From assembly GCA_951802425.1 (NCBI GenBank), contig OX637795.1, positions 3,514,501-3,578,500 on the forward strand: 64,000 nucleotides of DNA, in the 5' to 3' direction. A program made the position numbers and the translations under genes. Under the pieces are notes generated by a model. That model was given only the letters and a program-made list of their open reading frames with translations, had not been told where the DNA came from and made no database searches. This document shows, one piece after another, positions 43,538 through 55,386 of this stretch (the first letter of the stretch is position 1; each line of letters begins with the position of its first letter). Origin of the DNA: Clavaria fumosa. Taxonomy: Eukaryota; Basidiomycota; Agaricomycetes; Agaricales; Clavariaceae.

Positions 43538-45085
43538 ATGGACAACTTCGATGCTGTAATTTTCCAAAACGCGGTCCAGGCCATGGTGGAAGCACAGGCC
43601 GTGGCTCCCAGGAACGTCTTGCCTGAACCGGGCCAAGATGCCGAGTATGCGGAGTGGGTACGGGCGTACGGGAAGGATGCGGTAAGTGATGGTATTCTTC
43701 GCTTATGGTGTTGTGCTGTACATGTTCTTCTTTTCAGGATGATTTTCTCGCAGGGTATGTGGCTGCGATTGAGGAGGACGTAGAGGTGGATGAGGGGCTG
43801 GTGGTCGTCGCACGAAGGTTGAAGAGGTGGAAGAAACAGCGCGGCGATGCGTGGGCCACCGAGCTGGCTGATCAACAGGAGCGAGCCAAGGCTGAGAGGC
43901 GTGCCTCGGAGGGGAAAGCGCAGGTGGAAGCGGAAGAGAGGAGGACGGAGGCGGAGAGGGCTGCCGAGAAGAGGGCACGCCTCGCCCGGGCGCGCCTAAT
44001 CGTCATTAGTGACAGCGACAACGAGGGCGAGGCAACAGCAGCAGCAACAACGACGGCGGGAGTGGCGGAGTTCGTGGCAGCGACTGCGGCAACCAGCCCA
44101 GTGACGACGGACGCTGCGGCGCTACACGCAGACGGGGCGGCGATTGCGGAGGTGGAGACGGGTGAGGCACCAGTGGCAGGGACGAGGGATCGGGACGATC
44201 ATCGGACCGTGTGGGGAACCGACGGGGTGACGCCCGTCGGTGTTATCGAGGCGGCGGCTGTGAGTGCGGTGGCCGGGGGTGGTCAGCAGACAGTCGAGGC
44301 GCTCCCCATGCTGGAGCATCGGGTCGGTGCACGGATGATGGCGATGCTGGTGTGGGTGGAGATCGCGAGGTGGAAGGCGGCGGAGCAGGGGCGAGGGAGG
44401 AGAGGCGGGGCAGGGGCTGATATAAAATCCCGGGCTGCGCGGCAGCCTGGAGATAAGGTAAGTGGTCGATTAAAATGTGTGAAGGTTTTAGGTGTCTGAT
44501 CTAATGAATAGGAACACGATCCGGGATGCGAGGAGTGCGCCCGGAAGCAGCATGCATGTTACGGAGTGGAGGGGATAGCATGCCGGTGGTGCCGGATGTA
44601 CAAGGTGTCGTGCAGCTTATCGGCTGTGCGAGGTAAGTAATATTCTTTTTATTTCCGTGCTGAGACAAATGATAAGTATGTTTCAGGAGTGAAAACAGAG
44701 AAGGCGACGGTGTCCAGCACCAGGGGTAAGTCAAGAGGGTATCGGATCCGTGTTGGCTAACGGAGCGGAGCAGGTCCGAAGGCAACGGAGGTGACCGGAG
44801 GCAAGAGGCGGAGGCAAGGTGTGACGCGGGCACCGGTTCACGAGGAGACGACGCCGGAGGAGGAGGAGGAGGAGGATGAAATTGAGGATGACAGTGTGGA
44901 GCTGGTGGAGGAAGGCAGAGGCGGGTCCTAGCCGGAAGGGAAAGGAGCAGGAGACGGCACCAGGGGTGTCCGGAAGGGAGGCGCTGGAGAGAGCACTCGA
45001 GATGATGGAGAGGGGGGCGGATCAGGTGAAGGCTGGGGCGGAGCTTCTCCGGATGCTCCTTCTTGGGGGGTCGTCTGCTAAATAA
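43538..45085 (+). pseudogene. Antisense Zn2Cys6-like regulator gene of gypsy-3B (frameshifted 3' end)
   Basis: Lies opposite to pol, between the pol stop and the 3' LTR. Start MDNFDAVIFQNAVQAMVEAQ at 43538. Introns 43682-43737 and 44458-44511, with GTAAGT donors, join in frame; two more (from about 44632 and 44726) complete the model. Exon 2 is a long charged helix region (VVVARRLKRWKKQRGDAW...) with LIVISDSDNEGEA. Exon 3 encodes six cysteines, C-x2-C-x6-C-x7-C-x2-C-x6-C (44527-44613), the spacing of a fungal Zn2Cys6 DNA-binding cluster. Exon 5 has GGKRRRQ and EEEEEEDEIEDD. The C-terminal helix (LERALEMMERGADQVKAG) lies in a shifted frame after a small deletion relative to gypsy-3A (TAG near 44930). 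Probable role: nuclear DNA-binding protein. Promoter activity in the LTR in antisense direction is inferred. Confidence 0.7.
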
Positions 45086-45307
45086 ACAAAAATTTTCTTT
45101 GTTTTGTTTTAATTTTATATATATATATATTTTTTTTGTTACTGAGTGGAAACATAGGTGAGAAGTGTGAGACTGGGGAGTGAAGTGAAGAACATCGGGT
45201 ATAAGGTTTGGACTTGTTCAAAATTTCCAATTTTTTTTTTTTTTTTTTGACGTTGATAAAATCAATGTAAATTGTGGAGAGATAAAGGATACGATAAAGA
45301 AAAATGC
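45086..45307. other. Convergent gap between antisense gene and pol
   Basis: About 220 bp with (AT)n and a 19-T run (about 45232-45250). Both transcripts would end here, tail to tail. Gypsy-3A has the same layout with a poly-A run. Confidence 0.6.
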
Positions 45308-48300
45308 TTAACGGCGAGGGTGAAGGTTCCGGGTTGTTCTGGAGCGTTGCGGACGGGTTTCCGGAGTGTCATTGTCAGTGGCTTCTATGTCGGATTCATC
45401 GGATAGTTCGGCCACTTGGCTTTCCTCATCCTCAGTGTCGGTGAAGTTATGTGACGCCTTGTGCTTTTGATTGGGAGAGATGTCCTTGTTTATCTCCGTC
45501 ATTTGGTCGATGATAGAAGTGACCAGAATCGATGTTTGCAATCGCGGATAGTAGGGAATGATGCGGAAAGCTGCGTAGTGGATCTTGGAGACGGCGCCAT
45601 CGAGTTCCGAGAGAATATATGTGCCGTATTGAGTTTGGCGAACAACAATCATTGGTCTGAAGAATCACGGTTTTGTCTTCTGGTTTAATTCCATATCTAC
45701 GGCCGAGTTTTGGATCAATACCAGTGATCTGGGATTGAAATTGTAGTCGATGATAGAGTTTCGGTGTGCGTCGATGAACTGCTTGATGGATTGTTTTCAG
45801 GCAGCAAGTACTTTGTCGGTGATAGTCGCTAGGTCTTCTTCCCGTTTTTGTAGTTGGCAGGCTCGAAGGGCTATCAGTTCCGTAGTAGTCATCGGGGCGT
45901 CGGCGGTCGGAATTAGATATGTTGCTTCGGATATGTCAAAAGGGAAAAGCGGTTCAATGCCATGTGCGATGTAAAATGGAGAGTGACTGGTGGATCGTTG
46001 GATTGTGGTTCGCTCCACCCAAATGACTGAGGGTAAAACGTCCGGCCATTTCGATTCGTCTCCGTCTGCTGCTTTGATTAACGACTCGTGGACCAACCGG
46101 TGGGCACGTTCGATGACGCTGTTAGCGCGGGAATTATATCCGGAGATACGGATGTGACAGATTCCGTACTGTTTCTTGAGGAAATCGAGGGCCTTGATAA
46201 ATGGGGTGCCGTTATCCGTAATGATCTCTTCTACTGCTCCCCATCGGCACAGTATATCTTCAAATATGAAGGTTCCGAGAAGTCAGGCAGTCTCGTTTCG
46301 TAGCGGTCTTGCTTCCAGATACACGGATAATGAACATCGGGTGTGGACAAGAAGTCGGAAACCACGAGTTCTGGGTAGGAACATGGTGTCAATGTGCACT
46401 CGATGGAAAAGACCGGCCGGGGTGGCGACCGTTGGTGGAATAAAAATCTTCTGGATTTGTCGAGTCTGGCATTGGTGACAAGTTCGGACAAACCATTTTA
46501 CGTCTTGATCCAACACCGGCCACCAGAACCGATTTAAGATACGCGTCCGGATAATGTAAACGCCTTTGTGGCCAAGTGAATCATGTGCCTCAGTGATAAT
46601 TCCAAGCCGCTTGTGGTCCGGAGGTACTACCTGGTGGCATCCGTTAGGTCGGCGACGCCATAGCTTGTCATCAAGGATGAAGAAGTCGGATGCGGAGTGG
46701 ACTAATCATCGGAACTGGTTTGCGTCAATGCCAGGTGGACGGATCGGGTTTCGAAGGAAGGATTCAATTTTGCGGATCTGGTCTTCTCTTTTCTTGGCTG
46801 CATCTGACTGGGGGATAAGAATGGCGGAGGATTTATTGGGGGCTGGTGGATCATCAGATGGTACCGTCGAGTTGAGTAGCATCGATCCTATGGGAAGTTG
46901 GAAGCCAGTATGAGCGAGACCAGAGGGGGGTGCATCTGATGGGTAGTGAGATTTCGGTGTTCGATTCCTGTATTCCATAGCGAACACATAGCTCCAATCA
47001 ATCCACTCTTCATGATCTTCGGACTTGGTGTCTTCCTCACCATCTCCGGCACGTCGGCGTGATAATCCGTCGGCTCCGGTATGTTTATCTGCGGGGATGT
47101 GAACAAGGTCGAAATCGAAAAGTAGTATACCGGCAATCCATCGATTCATGGCAGCGTTTGGCTGAATGTCTGGGTTGTTTAGCATACCTTTAATAAATTT
47201 GGCGTCCATTTCGACAGTGAATTTCGGAACGCCAACAAGGTAAATCCGGTACGACCGAAGGGCGCGAAACAGTCTGTATAACTCAATTTTTGCTTGAGAG
47301 TATCGGGCCTCGCGTTCGTTCCAGGTTATCGATCTGAACCTAGATGGGTACCGGATTCCATCTTCTTCTGTTTGAAATAGTGCAAAGCCGACGGCGATGT
47401 TGGACGAGTCAACGGCCATAATAACGGGCTGTCCAGAGCGGTAATTGATCAGTCGAACGGCAGATGAGTTGACTATTGTGTCTTTAAGTCGGTCCATCGA
47501 ATTTTGCTCTTCTTCTTCGAACTTGAATGGAACATTTTTACGGGTTAGGCTGACAAGTGGTCGGGCAAGTACGGCGTAGTTTTTAATGAATATCTGGAGC
47601 AGTCCGCAAATGCCTAGAAATGATCTGACATCTGTGAGTGTTTCGCACGGAGGCCAGTTTCGGATGCGTTGAACATTGGAAGCATCCGGAACTCGCCCTT
47701 CATATGTGCATGTGTGTCCGGTAACAATTGTTTCGGGGGTGCAAATTGTCGTTTTCTTGCCATTAAAGGTTCCTCCGACTATCTTGACTCGTTGGAGCAC
47801 CCAGTTGATGTTATTCAAATGCTCCCAAACGAACCGCCGTATTTGCGGATTCTCTGGGATCGTCTCGTAAGTGCCGTCCGGAAGCTCATATCGGGTTTCC
47901 GGGCCCTTAATCGCTACATCGTCCACAAATGGAATGGTTACGTGCGGAATTTCATCTTGCAGAATATGCGTGACATCTCCGTGCATAATTTGTGTTGCGT
48001 TTGTGTATCCCATTGGGATGCAAGTGAGCCGTTTGGCTCCAAGAGGGGTTTGAAACGTGGTAAGGTCTCGGCTTCGCTTGTCGAGAGATCGTTGATCGAA
48101 GGAGACGAATAAATCGAGAGTTCCGTAGCATCCGCGTCTGGCAAATGATTCCGCAAAAACTTCCATTATCGGGGGAACTGCGGAGTCACTGATAGTGACT
48201 TTGTTCAACAGCTGGAGGTTGTGTACGAGTCGCAGGGACTTTCCGTCTTTCTTTAATATGCAAAACCACTGGGACCGATAAGAAAAATTGGACTCTTCGT

Positions 48301-50445
48301 AGACTCTGGCTGCTATCTTGTCTCGGATAACCTTCAGGACTTCGTCGTAGATGCCGGGAGGAATTGGTATATTTTTGAAGATCCAAAGAACATGTTCAAC
48401 TGTCAGGATGATAATCGGATCGAAGTATTTTGCGTTGAATCGCCCCTTTTCGGTCTCCGTCCAAGCGAAGGCATCTTCCTGGGCTTTGATAAGATAGTGA
48501 ACAAGTTTTTCTTTGTCCGGCCATAAAAATCCGGTGGGGTTTGCGTTATGCGCATCTTTCCAGTCTTGAGTATATCGGAGACCAGGGGTGAAATCGGGGG
48601 GGTGTGTTGGAAGAATCGGTATATCGGCTAGGGGTTCCAGATGCCGGCGTCAAACAATCCGGAATTCTTCGGGTACTATCGCTTTGATCGGATTGACATG
48701 ATTCGCCACTTTCTTATATTTCTTTCCTAGGTAAACTGGCAAGACGGCGTCTGTGGACGGGAAATTCATTTTGGAAGTTTTGTTGTACAAGGGGTATACC
48801 ACATTCAGATGCGTCGGTTCACATCTGACAGCGACCGCGGAATCAACGGAATGGAGAGAAATGTCTGAGATTCTGATATGAGGAAGGGGATCAAGGGGGG
48901 CTAAATTTACAAAGGAAGATGATGAGGAATTCTGAACGGAAGTGCAAAAGATGGCTGGAGTCTCATAGTTTCCGTGTCCGCATTGATCGGAGGTAAGTCC
49001 ATAGATTTGCGGATGTTCGAGGCTCCAGCCATCAAAAATCCAGATGCGGTTTCTTGTTACTTTTGCGGACCGGGATTCGCTCTTTTGTTGGCACTATGAT
49101 TCGTTCTCCTGTGTTCAGATCGTTTAGAATGAGGTCCTGCGCTCCGTGGGGATGATCGATTGTTTGTGAGCCGGTTAGCATAAAAAATGGTCGTCCGACG
49201 AGAACTTCGCAGGGCAGCATGTCTGCTACTTGCATCTGAACGTGAAACGTGCATGGACCGATCTGCAATGGAAAGTTCTTAATGAGTCCGAGCGTCGGAG
49301 CGATGGTGCCATGGGGTGATTCCATGTGGATTACTCATTCAGAGTGCAGCAGATTGCCAAGCTTTTCCCAAACATCTTGCCTCATTGCGACGATAGAGCT
49401 ACCCTGGTCGAGAAGACACTCCACTGCGATCCGGCCGTCTAGAATGCCCTCAACGATGTGGAGTGGAGCAGCATCGACTGCAACAACGAGATCGGAGGTA
49501 TCCGGGGCCGTATCGTCCGGACGGAAGGCAAATCCTGCCTTCGGTGTTCCGTATACATTTACCGGACTTGATGTATTCAAGGGCTTTCGGACATGCACTA
49601 ACAAAGTGACCTGGTTCCGAACAGAAGTTACATGTCCAATTTGTAGGAGCATTCATGGTCCGAGGGATGGAGCGTTTTGCCAGTTCGAGAGACTGAGCCG
49701 ATATAATTGATTCCAGGCGGGCCATTGTGGAAGCGAATGTTGCCAAGGCTGCGGACATATCAAACTCTTCCTTCTTGATCACTGGTTTTGGTTCCCTCCC
49801 GGGGGCTGTAGATGCGAGATGGATGGGTCCGGAGAATTGATCGGTTGTGGCAGAGTGCGGGGATGTCGAAGAAAGTAGGAACTCGGCTGCAGTGTGTACC
49901 TTGTTCATGGGGTATGGATCCTCCAGATGGTGATTGGGTAGTATAATAGCGAGCCAGCTCTCGATCCGGCGTCTTGTATGATCCCCAAATCCGAGGATGT
50001 AAAGTCGGTTCCTGTCGTTTGTAGACATGCGCTGTGAACTGATCAAATGTGAGGTGATTCGGAGAAAGTCTCTGTAGTATTCTCCGTGTTCTGCGTGTGT
50101 GTAAACTCCTTTATGGGCTGAGTCTGATATGAAATGGTCCAAATCAGCGATGGAAAATAAATGGCCACCATCAGAACCTGGATAAAGACGTCGGACAGCC
50201 GCTTTGAAAGTATCCCAGGTCCATGCTGGGTCCGGGTCAGGTGAGAGAGTCTCCCAGAGGAGACAGGTATCAGTGTCGAGGTAATGCTTTGCGTACTGAA
50301 TTAAATCAGCTTCCGGAACGTCTGGATTGATGCCTGTGAGTATGATGTCAATGTCCTCAAAATACCGGTTGAGGTGGGTTGGTACTCCGTCAAAGGCAGG
50401 GGCCCCGTGAGCGCCACGGAGTGGATATCTTGGTTGATTAGCCAT
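45308..50445 (-). pseudogene. Gypsy-3B Gag-Pol
   Basis: Gag starts MANQPRYPLRGAHG at 50445, with knuckle CNFCSEPGHFVSAC and LPSGR (CGA at 49515-49513, where gypsy-3A has TGA). Shortly after that a deletion joins it to DTSDLVVAVDAAPL and the protease LLDQGSS in another frame. The pol frame is broken near 49330 (TGA), between about 48210 and 49030, and by stops at about 46706, 46283 and 45797. RT/RNase H is open over 48208-46706 with FVDDVAIKGPETRY and MAVDSSNIAVG. The integrase keeps its glutamate (SVIERAHR, 46111-46109). The last segment (45652-45308) matches gypsy-3A 52165-52503. Not autonomous, but less mutated than gypsy-3A in RT. Confidence 0.92.
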
Positions 50446-50824
50446 TTGTATTGGTGCGTAGGGTGATAGGTGAACTTCGTCCGGTGAATTCTGAGGTGTT
50501 TCTGGTGGGAAGTGAAGGATGCTCGATTTGAGGGGACTGGTGTAAGTGGTTCTTCGAAGATCTGTGGTAATGTGGTAACCGGGGTGGTGAAGCTCGTGTG
50601 GGAGTAAACAATGGATGAAATACTGGGAATGTCTGATGGAAGAAAGTGGGAAGTTTCAATTACTTCTCCAGGAGGTTCGGAATGCGGTGGTTCTGTGATT
50701 GGATTCGGGTTTCGAGTTTTCAGGCATTCGGAGCGTCGAGGCTGGAAAACAGAGGAGCCTCTTGGAATCCTCGAGGGCTGTAGTGAAGACGTTGTTACGA
50801 CCCCCTCGCGGTGGGCTCCAGAAT

Positions 50825-51746
50825 TGTAATAGGCTGAACAGGTGTTGGCTGCAACTAGGTGTTCGTGGCCAGGTTCTTCAGGGGGTCTTGTTACACAACA
50901 GGGACACTAAACAGAACCTCGGAGGATATAGAGGTTGAGTGTAAGAAATTTAGAAAGTGAGAATATACATTTGTCCGAAGTGTCTGGTGTGGGGTCCAAT
51001 AGAATGCGATGTCCGGATCGAAGGTTCAAGGGGCCGGCGACGACGAAGGCCAGCAAATCGAGAGATACGACAAAGGATGAGTCTTTTTTAATGTCAAAGT
51101 AAGATGATGATGGTCAGAAAAAAACTGCCTTTCCATAGAGTCCGGTACGTACTTATATACATTTTTCTGAGTACAGCAAATCCAGTTCTACAGAAATGTC
51201 TGGAGGCTACAGAAGGCAATGCGACATCGTGTATAAGGTCATATAGGGGTCTTAATTCATAAAGGAATTATGCGGTTCGGAGGAATGAAATGTCTGATAA
51301 CTAGCAAATGTCCGGACCGCTCGTAAACTGAAGGAAAGTGTGGCTGGTACAGCAAAGGGGTACTAGGAACAATGGGCAAAGTACTGCAAAAGGGGTTGAA
51401 ACGTTTGAATGATTGAATGGTTGAAAAGGATCACAATATGAAATTTACAGCATGGTATATGAAATAAGGGAATGGGAATGGAATAGTGAGTATGTTGAGC
51501 ACTGACCATGCTGGAGTGATGAAATAGAAAGGCATGGGCAGTGTATGTGACCTGCGGGCTGTGATCATCATGGGGGATTGGAGACCGGAGAGTCCAATAT
51601 CGGATATTTATCAGATGTTCCGGATGTTGTCGGACAGTATTGGGTCATTATCGGATCGCGTTGGGCATAATTATCTTGGATGCCAGAATATCCGGATAGT
51701 CGATACCTGTTAAGTTTCCTTGTTTAAACAACATATCATCCTTACA
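50825..51746 (-). repeat. Gypsy-3B 5' LTR
   Basis: 922 bp. On the minus strand it is followed by the primer binding site (ATTCTGGAGCCCACCG, left of 50825). ATGG target copy follows at 51747. Confidence 0.95.
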
Positions 51747-52503
51747 ATGGAGATGAATTGAAATGGCCGGATGTGTTACCCTCAGTCATTTGGGCGGAAC
51801 GAACCACAATCCAACGATCCACCAGTCACTCTCCATTTTATATTGCACACGGCATTGAACCGCTTTTCCCCTTCAACATATCTGAAGCAACATATCTAAT
51901 TCCGACCGCCGACGCCCCAATGACTACTGCGGAACTGATAACCCTTCGAGCCCGCCAACTACAAAAATGAGAAGAAGATCTAGCGACAATCGCCGATAAA
52001 GTACTCGCTGCCTGAAAACAATCCATCAAGCAGTTCATTGACACACACCGGAACTCCATCATCGACTACGATTTCAAACCCGGATCGCTGGTATTAATCC
52101 GCAATTCGGCCGTAGAAATGGAATTAAATCGGAAGACAAAACCGCAATTCTTTGGACCAATGATCGTTGTTCGCCGAACTCAATACGGTGCATATATCCT
52201 CTCGGAACTCGATGGCGCTGTCTCAAAGATCCACTATGCAGCTTTCCGCATCATTCCATACTATCCGTGATCACAAACATCGATTCTGGTCACATCTATC
52301 ATTGACCAAATGACAGAGATAAATGAGGACGTCTCACGCTATCAAATACACGAGGCCTCACATAACTCCATCGATACCGGAGATGGGGAAAGCCAAGCTG
52401 CCGAACTATCTGATGAATCCGACAATGAAGCCGCCAATACCAATGCTCTGGAAACTCGTCCGCAACGCTCCGGAGCAACCCGAAAACTTCGGCCTCGCCA
52501 TTA
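51747..52503 (+). pseudogene. Gypsy-3A Gag-Pol, part 2 (integrase C-terminal region)
   Basis: Continues the frame interrupted at 42465: DELKWPDVLPSVIWAERTTI, then FKPGSLVLIRNSAVEME and GPMIVVRRTQYGAYILSEL, ending RKLRPRH at TAA 52501-52503. TGA at 51968 (CGG in gypsy-3B), 52013 (TGA in both copies) and 52268 (CGA in gypsy-3B). There is no chromodomain, unlike gypsy-1 and gypsy-2. Confidence 0.9.
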
Positions 52504-52736
52504 AGCATTTTCCCCAATGTATCCCTTATTTTTCTCATCATTTTCTTTGATTCAAGACCGTCAAAAAAAAAAAAAAAAAATTTGAAATTTCGGACAAGTC
52601 CAAACTTTATATCTGACGTTCTTTCAAACCTCTTCTTACACTCTCACACCTCTCACGCACCCTTCTTACATGACATAGTACTCCAATTGAAGCAGAAAAT
52701 CACATCCAAAATAAAAACAAAATAAAAAATAAAAAC

Positions 52737-54308
52737 TTATACAGTAAAGGGCTCACCAAGCAGAAGCATCCGGAGCAACTCGGCTCCGGCCTTCACCTGA
52801 TCAGCCCCCCTTTCCATCATCTCCAGCACTCTCTCCAGCACCTTCCATCCGGACACCCCTGGCTCCGTCTCCTGCTCCTTTTCCTTTCGGCTGGGACCCG
52901 CCTCCGCCTTCCTCCTCTTCACCGCCGGCTCCTCCACCAGCTCCATGCTGTCACTGTCCTCTATCTCATCCTCCTCCTCCTCCTCCGGCATCGTCTCCTT
53001 GCGAACCGGTGCCTGCGTCACACCTCGCCTCGGCCTCTTGCTGCCGCTCGCCTCCATCGCCTTCGGACCTGCTCCGCTATGTTAGCCGACACGGATCCGG
53101 TACTCTCTTGACTTACCTCCGGCACCAGACACCGCCGCCTTCTCCACCCTCACTCCTGAAACATACCTATCAGCTGTTTCATCACGGAAACAAAAGAATA
53201 ACTACTTACCTCGTACAGCCGAGAGACTGCACAACACCTTATAGGTCCTGCACCACCGGCAGGCAACCCCCTCCACTCCATAACACGCGCGCTGTTTCCA
53301 GGCACACCCTTCGCAGGCGGCTCATGTTCCTATTCACCGGATTAGAAATCTATGCTTCATTGACCTCAAATTGACCACTTACCTAGTCCCCAGGCTGTCG
53401 AGCAGCCTGCAACCTGATGTCCATCCCCACTCCGGCCCTCCTCCCTCGCCCCTGCTCCGCCACCTTCCGCCTCGCGATCTCCACCCACACCGGCGTCACC
53501 ATCATCCGCGCACCGACCCGATGCTCCAGCATGGGGGGCACCTCGACGACTAAGTCGCGCCCCCCGGCCCCCGCACTCACCGTTCCCGCCTCGATTATAC
53601 CGACGGGAGTCACCCCGTCGGTCCCCCAAACGGTCCGATGACCACCCCCCGTCGCCTCCTCCGCATCCACGGCCGACTCCCCGTTCTTGACCGTCCCCTC
53701 CGCTTCGATCTCAACAATGTCCGGTGTGGTCGAATCATCCTCACCCATCGGCACCGGCGCTGCTGTTGCTGGTGCTGTTGTTGTCGCTGTTGCTGCTGTT
53801 GTTGCACCCCCCTCTCCCTCCTCCTCGTCATCCTCGCTTTCGACGATCCGACGTGCCCGGGCGAGTCGCGCCCTCTTCTCGGCAGCCCTCGCCGCCTCCG
53901 TCCGCCTCTCCTCCTCCTCCGCCTCCGCTGTGGCCCGCTCGATTGCCGCCCTCTTTCGGCTTCGGCCTCCTCCTGTTTTCTCACCTGCTCAGCGGTCCAT
54001 TCTTCCCCACGGATTTTTCGCCACTTCCTCAACCTTCGCGCCACGGGGACGAGCCCCTCGTCGATATCCACATCTTCCTCAAGTGCTGCCACGTATCCAG
54101 CAAGAAAATCATCCTAGAATGCTGTGTCAGCGCATTGCCAGAGTTGAGAAACTGGTTCATGCACTGCGTCGCCCGCATATGCCCTCACCCACTCCGCGTA
54201 TTCACCATCCTGTCCCTGTTCTGGCAACTCGTCACCCGGAGCCATCGTCCGTGCCTCTTCCATCATCTGGATCGTGTGCTGAAAGATAACGGCATCGAAA
54301 TTTTCCAT
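52737..54308 (-). pseudogene. Antisense Zn2Cys6-like regulator gene of gypsy-3A (decayed)
   Basis: Same gene as at 43538, here on the minus strand inside a plus-strand element. Starts MENFDAVIFQHTIQMMEEAR at 54308 (ATG doublet at 54311). It contains the charged region (VPVARRLRKWRKIRGEEW), the six-cysteine cluster with identical spacing (53315-53229), nuclear-localisation-like KRPRR and VKRRK, an acidic EEEEEDEIEDSD tract and an uninterrupted C-terminal helix (WKVLERVLEMMERGADQVKA) to the stop at 52737. Decay: first intron donor weak (GTGCAT), a TAG at the end of exon 2 where gypsy-3B has AAG, and a 1-bp loss just before the cysteine cluster. The distal exon is the better preserved one here; in gypsy-3B it is the proximal ones. 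Confidence 0.68.
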
Positions 54309-54468
54309 CATTGAGTTGTCAGTGGTATATCGTTGTTGTTGGAGGAAAGCAGTGGTGTGTTTGGACCTATGTGCGCCCACACAGCGCATACTTCAGATCA
54401 ACAAATGGTGTTATTTGGCCTTGTTTGGTTGCAACCAAGGGCAGTTGCATTTTCAGCCCCCGGGAGAA

Positions 54469-55382
54469 TGTAAGGATAATATGCAGTTTAAACATAGAAA
54501 CATGACAGATACCGACCATCCGGATATTTTGGGATCCAAGGCAATCGTGTCCAATTCGATTCGACAGCTATCCGACACCATCCGATAACATCCGAAAACA
54601 TCTGATATATATCCAACATCGGACTCTCCGGTCTCCGATCCCTTGTGATGATCACAGCCCACAGGTCATGCACACTGCCTACACCTCTCTATTTCATCAC
54701 TCCAGCATGGTCAGTGCTCGACATACTCACTATTCCATTCCCCTTTCCTTATTTCATATACCATGCTGTAAATTTCATATTGTGATCCCTTTCAACCATC
54801 CGATCATTTAAATGTTTCAAACCCTTTGCAGTGCTTTGCCCATTGTTCCTAGTACCCCTTTGCTGTACCAGCCACACATTCCTTCATTTTACGAGTGGTC
54901 CGGACAGGTGTTGGTCATCGGACATTTCATCCCTCCGAACCGCATGACTCATTTATGAATTATGGCCCCTATATGATCTTGTACATGATACCGCATTGCC
55001 TTCCACAGCTTCTGGAGATTTCCATAGGATCGGATTTGCTGTACTTAGAAAAATGTACATAAGTATGTACCAGACTCTATGGAAATCCAGCTTTTTGAAT
55101 GCCCACATCATGCTGTGATCTTTAGCAAGCTCACCCTTCGTCGTACCTATTGATCCGCTGGCCTTTGTCGCCGGCCCCTCGAACCTTCGATCTGAACATC
55201 GGACTCTACCGAATCCGATACCGGACACTCCGGACAATGTATATTTTCATTCTCTGAACATTTTACACTCAGCCTCTACATCATCCAAGGTTCTGTTTAG
55301 TGTCTACGTCGTGTAACAAGACCCCCTGAAGAACCCGGCTGCGAACATTTATTTGCAGCCAACACCTGTACAGCCTACTACA
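54469..55382 (+). repeat. Gypsy-3A 3' LTR
   Basis: 914 bp after the purine tract CCCGGGAGAA. Starts TGTAAGGATAATATGC and ends CTACTACA. Followed by TTGT and the resumed gypsy-2 pol. Confidence 0.92.
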
Positions 55383-55386
55383 TTGT

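Larger units (their letters stand above)
42466..51746 (-). mobile_element. Gypsy-3B, gypsy-3 family copy nested in gypsy-3A
   Basis: Minus-strand element with two 922-bp LTRs (50825-51746 is the 5' copy, 42466-43387 the 3' copy). Gag-Pol lies at 50445-45308 (minus) and the antisense gene at 43538-45085 (plus). Compared with gypsy-3A it lost about 580 bp between the Gag knuckle and the protease but keeps a 500-codon open RT/RNase H block. It lies opposite to its host copy, so the two form long inverted repeats. Confidence 0.95.
36408..55382 (+). mobile_element. Gypsy-3A, Ty3/gypsy element carrying an antisense gene; split by gypsy-3B
   Basis: Plus-strand element inserted in gypsy-2. 5' LTR 36408-37118, Gag-Pol 37499-42465 and 51747-52503, antisense gene 52737-54308 on the minus strand, 3' LTR 54469-55382. 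Gypsy-3B (42466-51746) interrupts it inside the integrase region. There are at least ten TGA stops in Gag-Pol; gypsy-3B has CGA or CGG at eight of these places. Confidence 0.93.

Noticed and set aside
47669..48112. Plus-strand frame of 147 codons opposite gypsy-3B RT
   Set aside because: A shadow of the pol codons on the other strand; the equivalent frame in gypsy-3A (40415-40861, minus) exists only because pol is conserved. It lacks splice sites or domain features, unlike the antisense gene at 43538.
55383..55386. 5-bp duplication for gypsy-3A
   Set aside because: Only four bases (TCGT/TTGT) can be matched without moving the TG...CA ends; a fifth base does not match.
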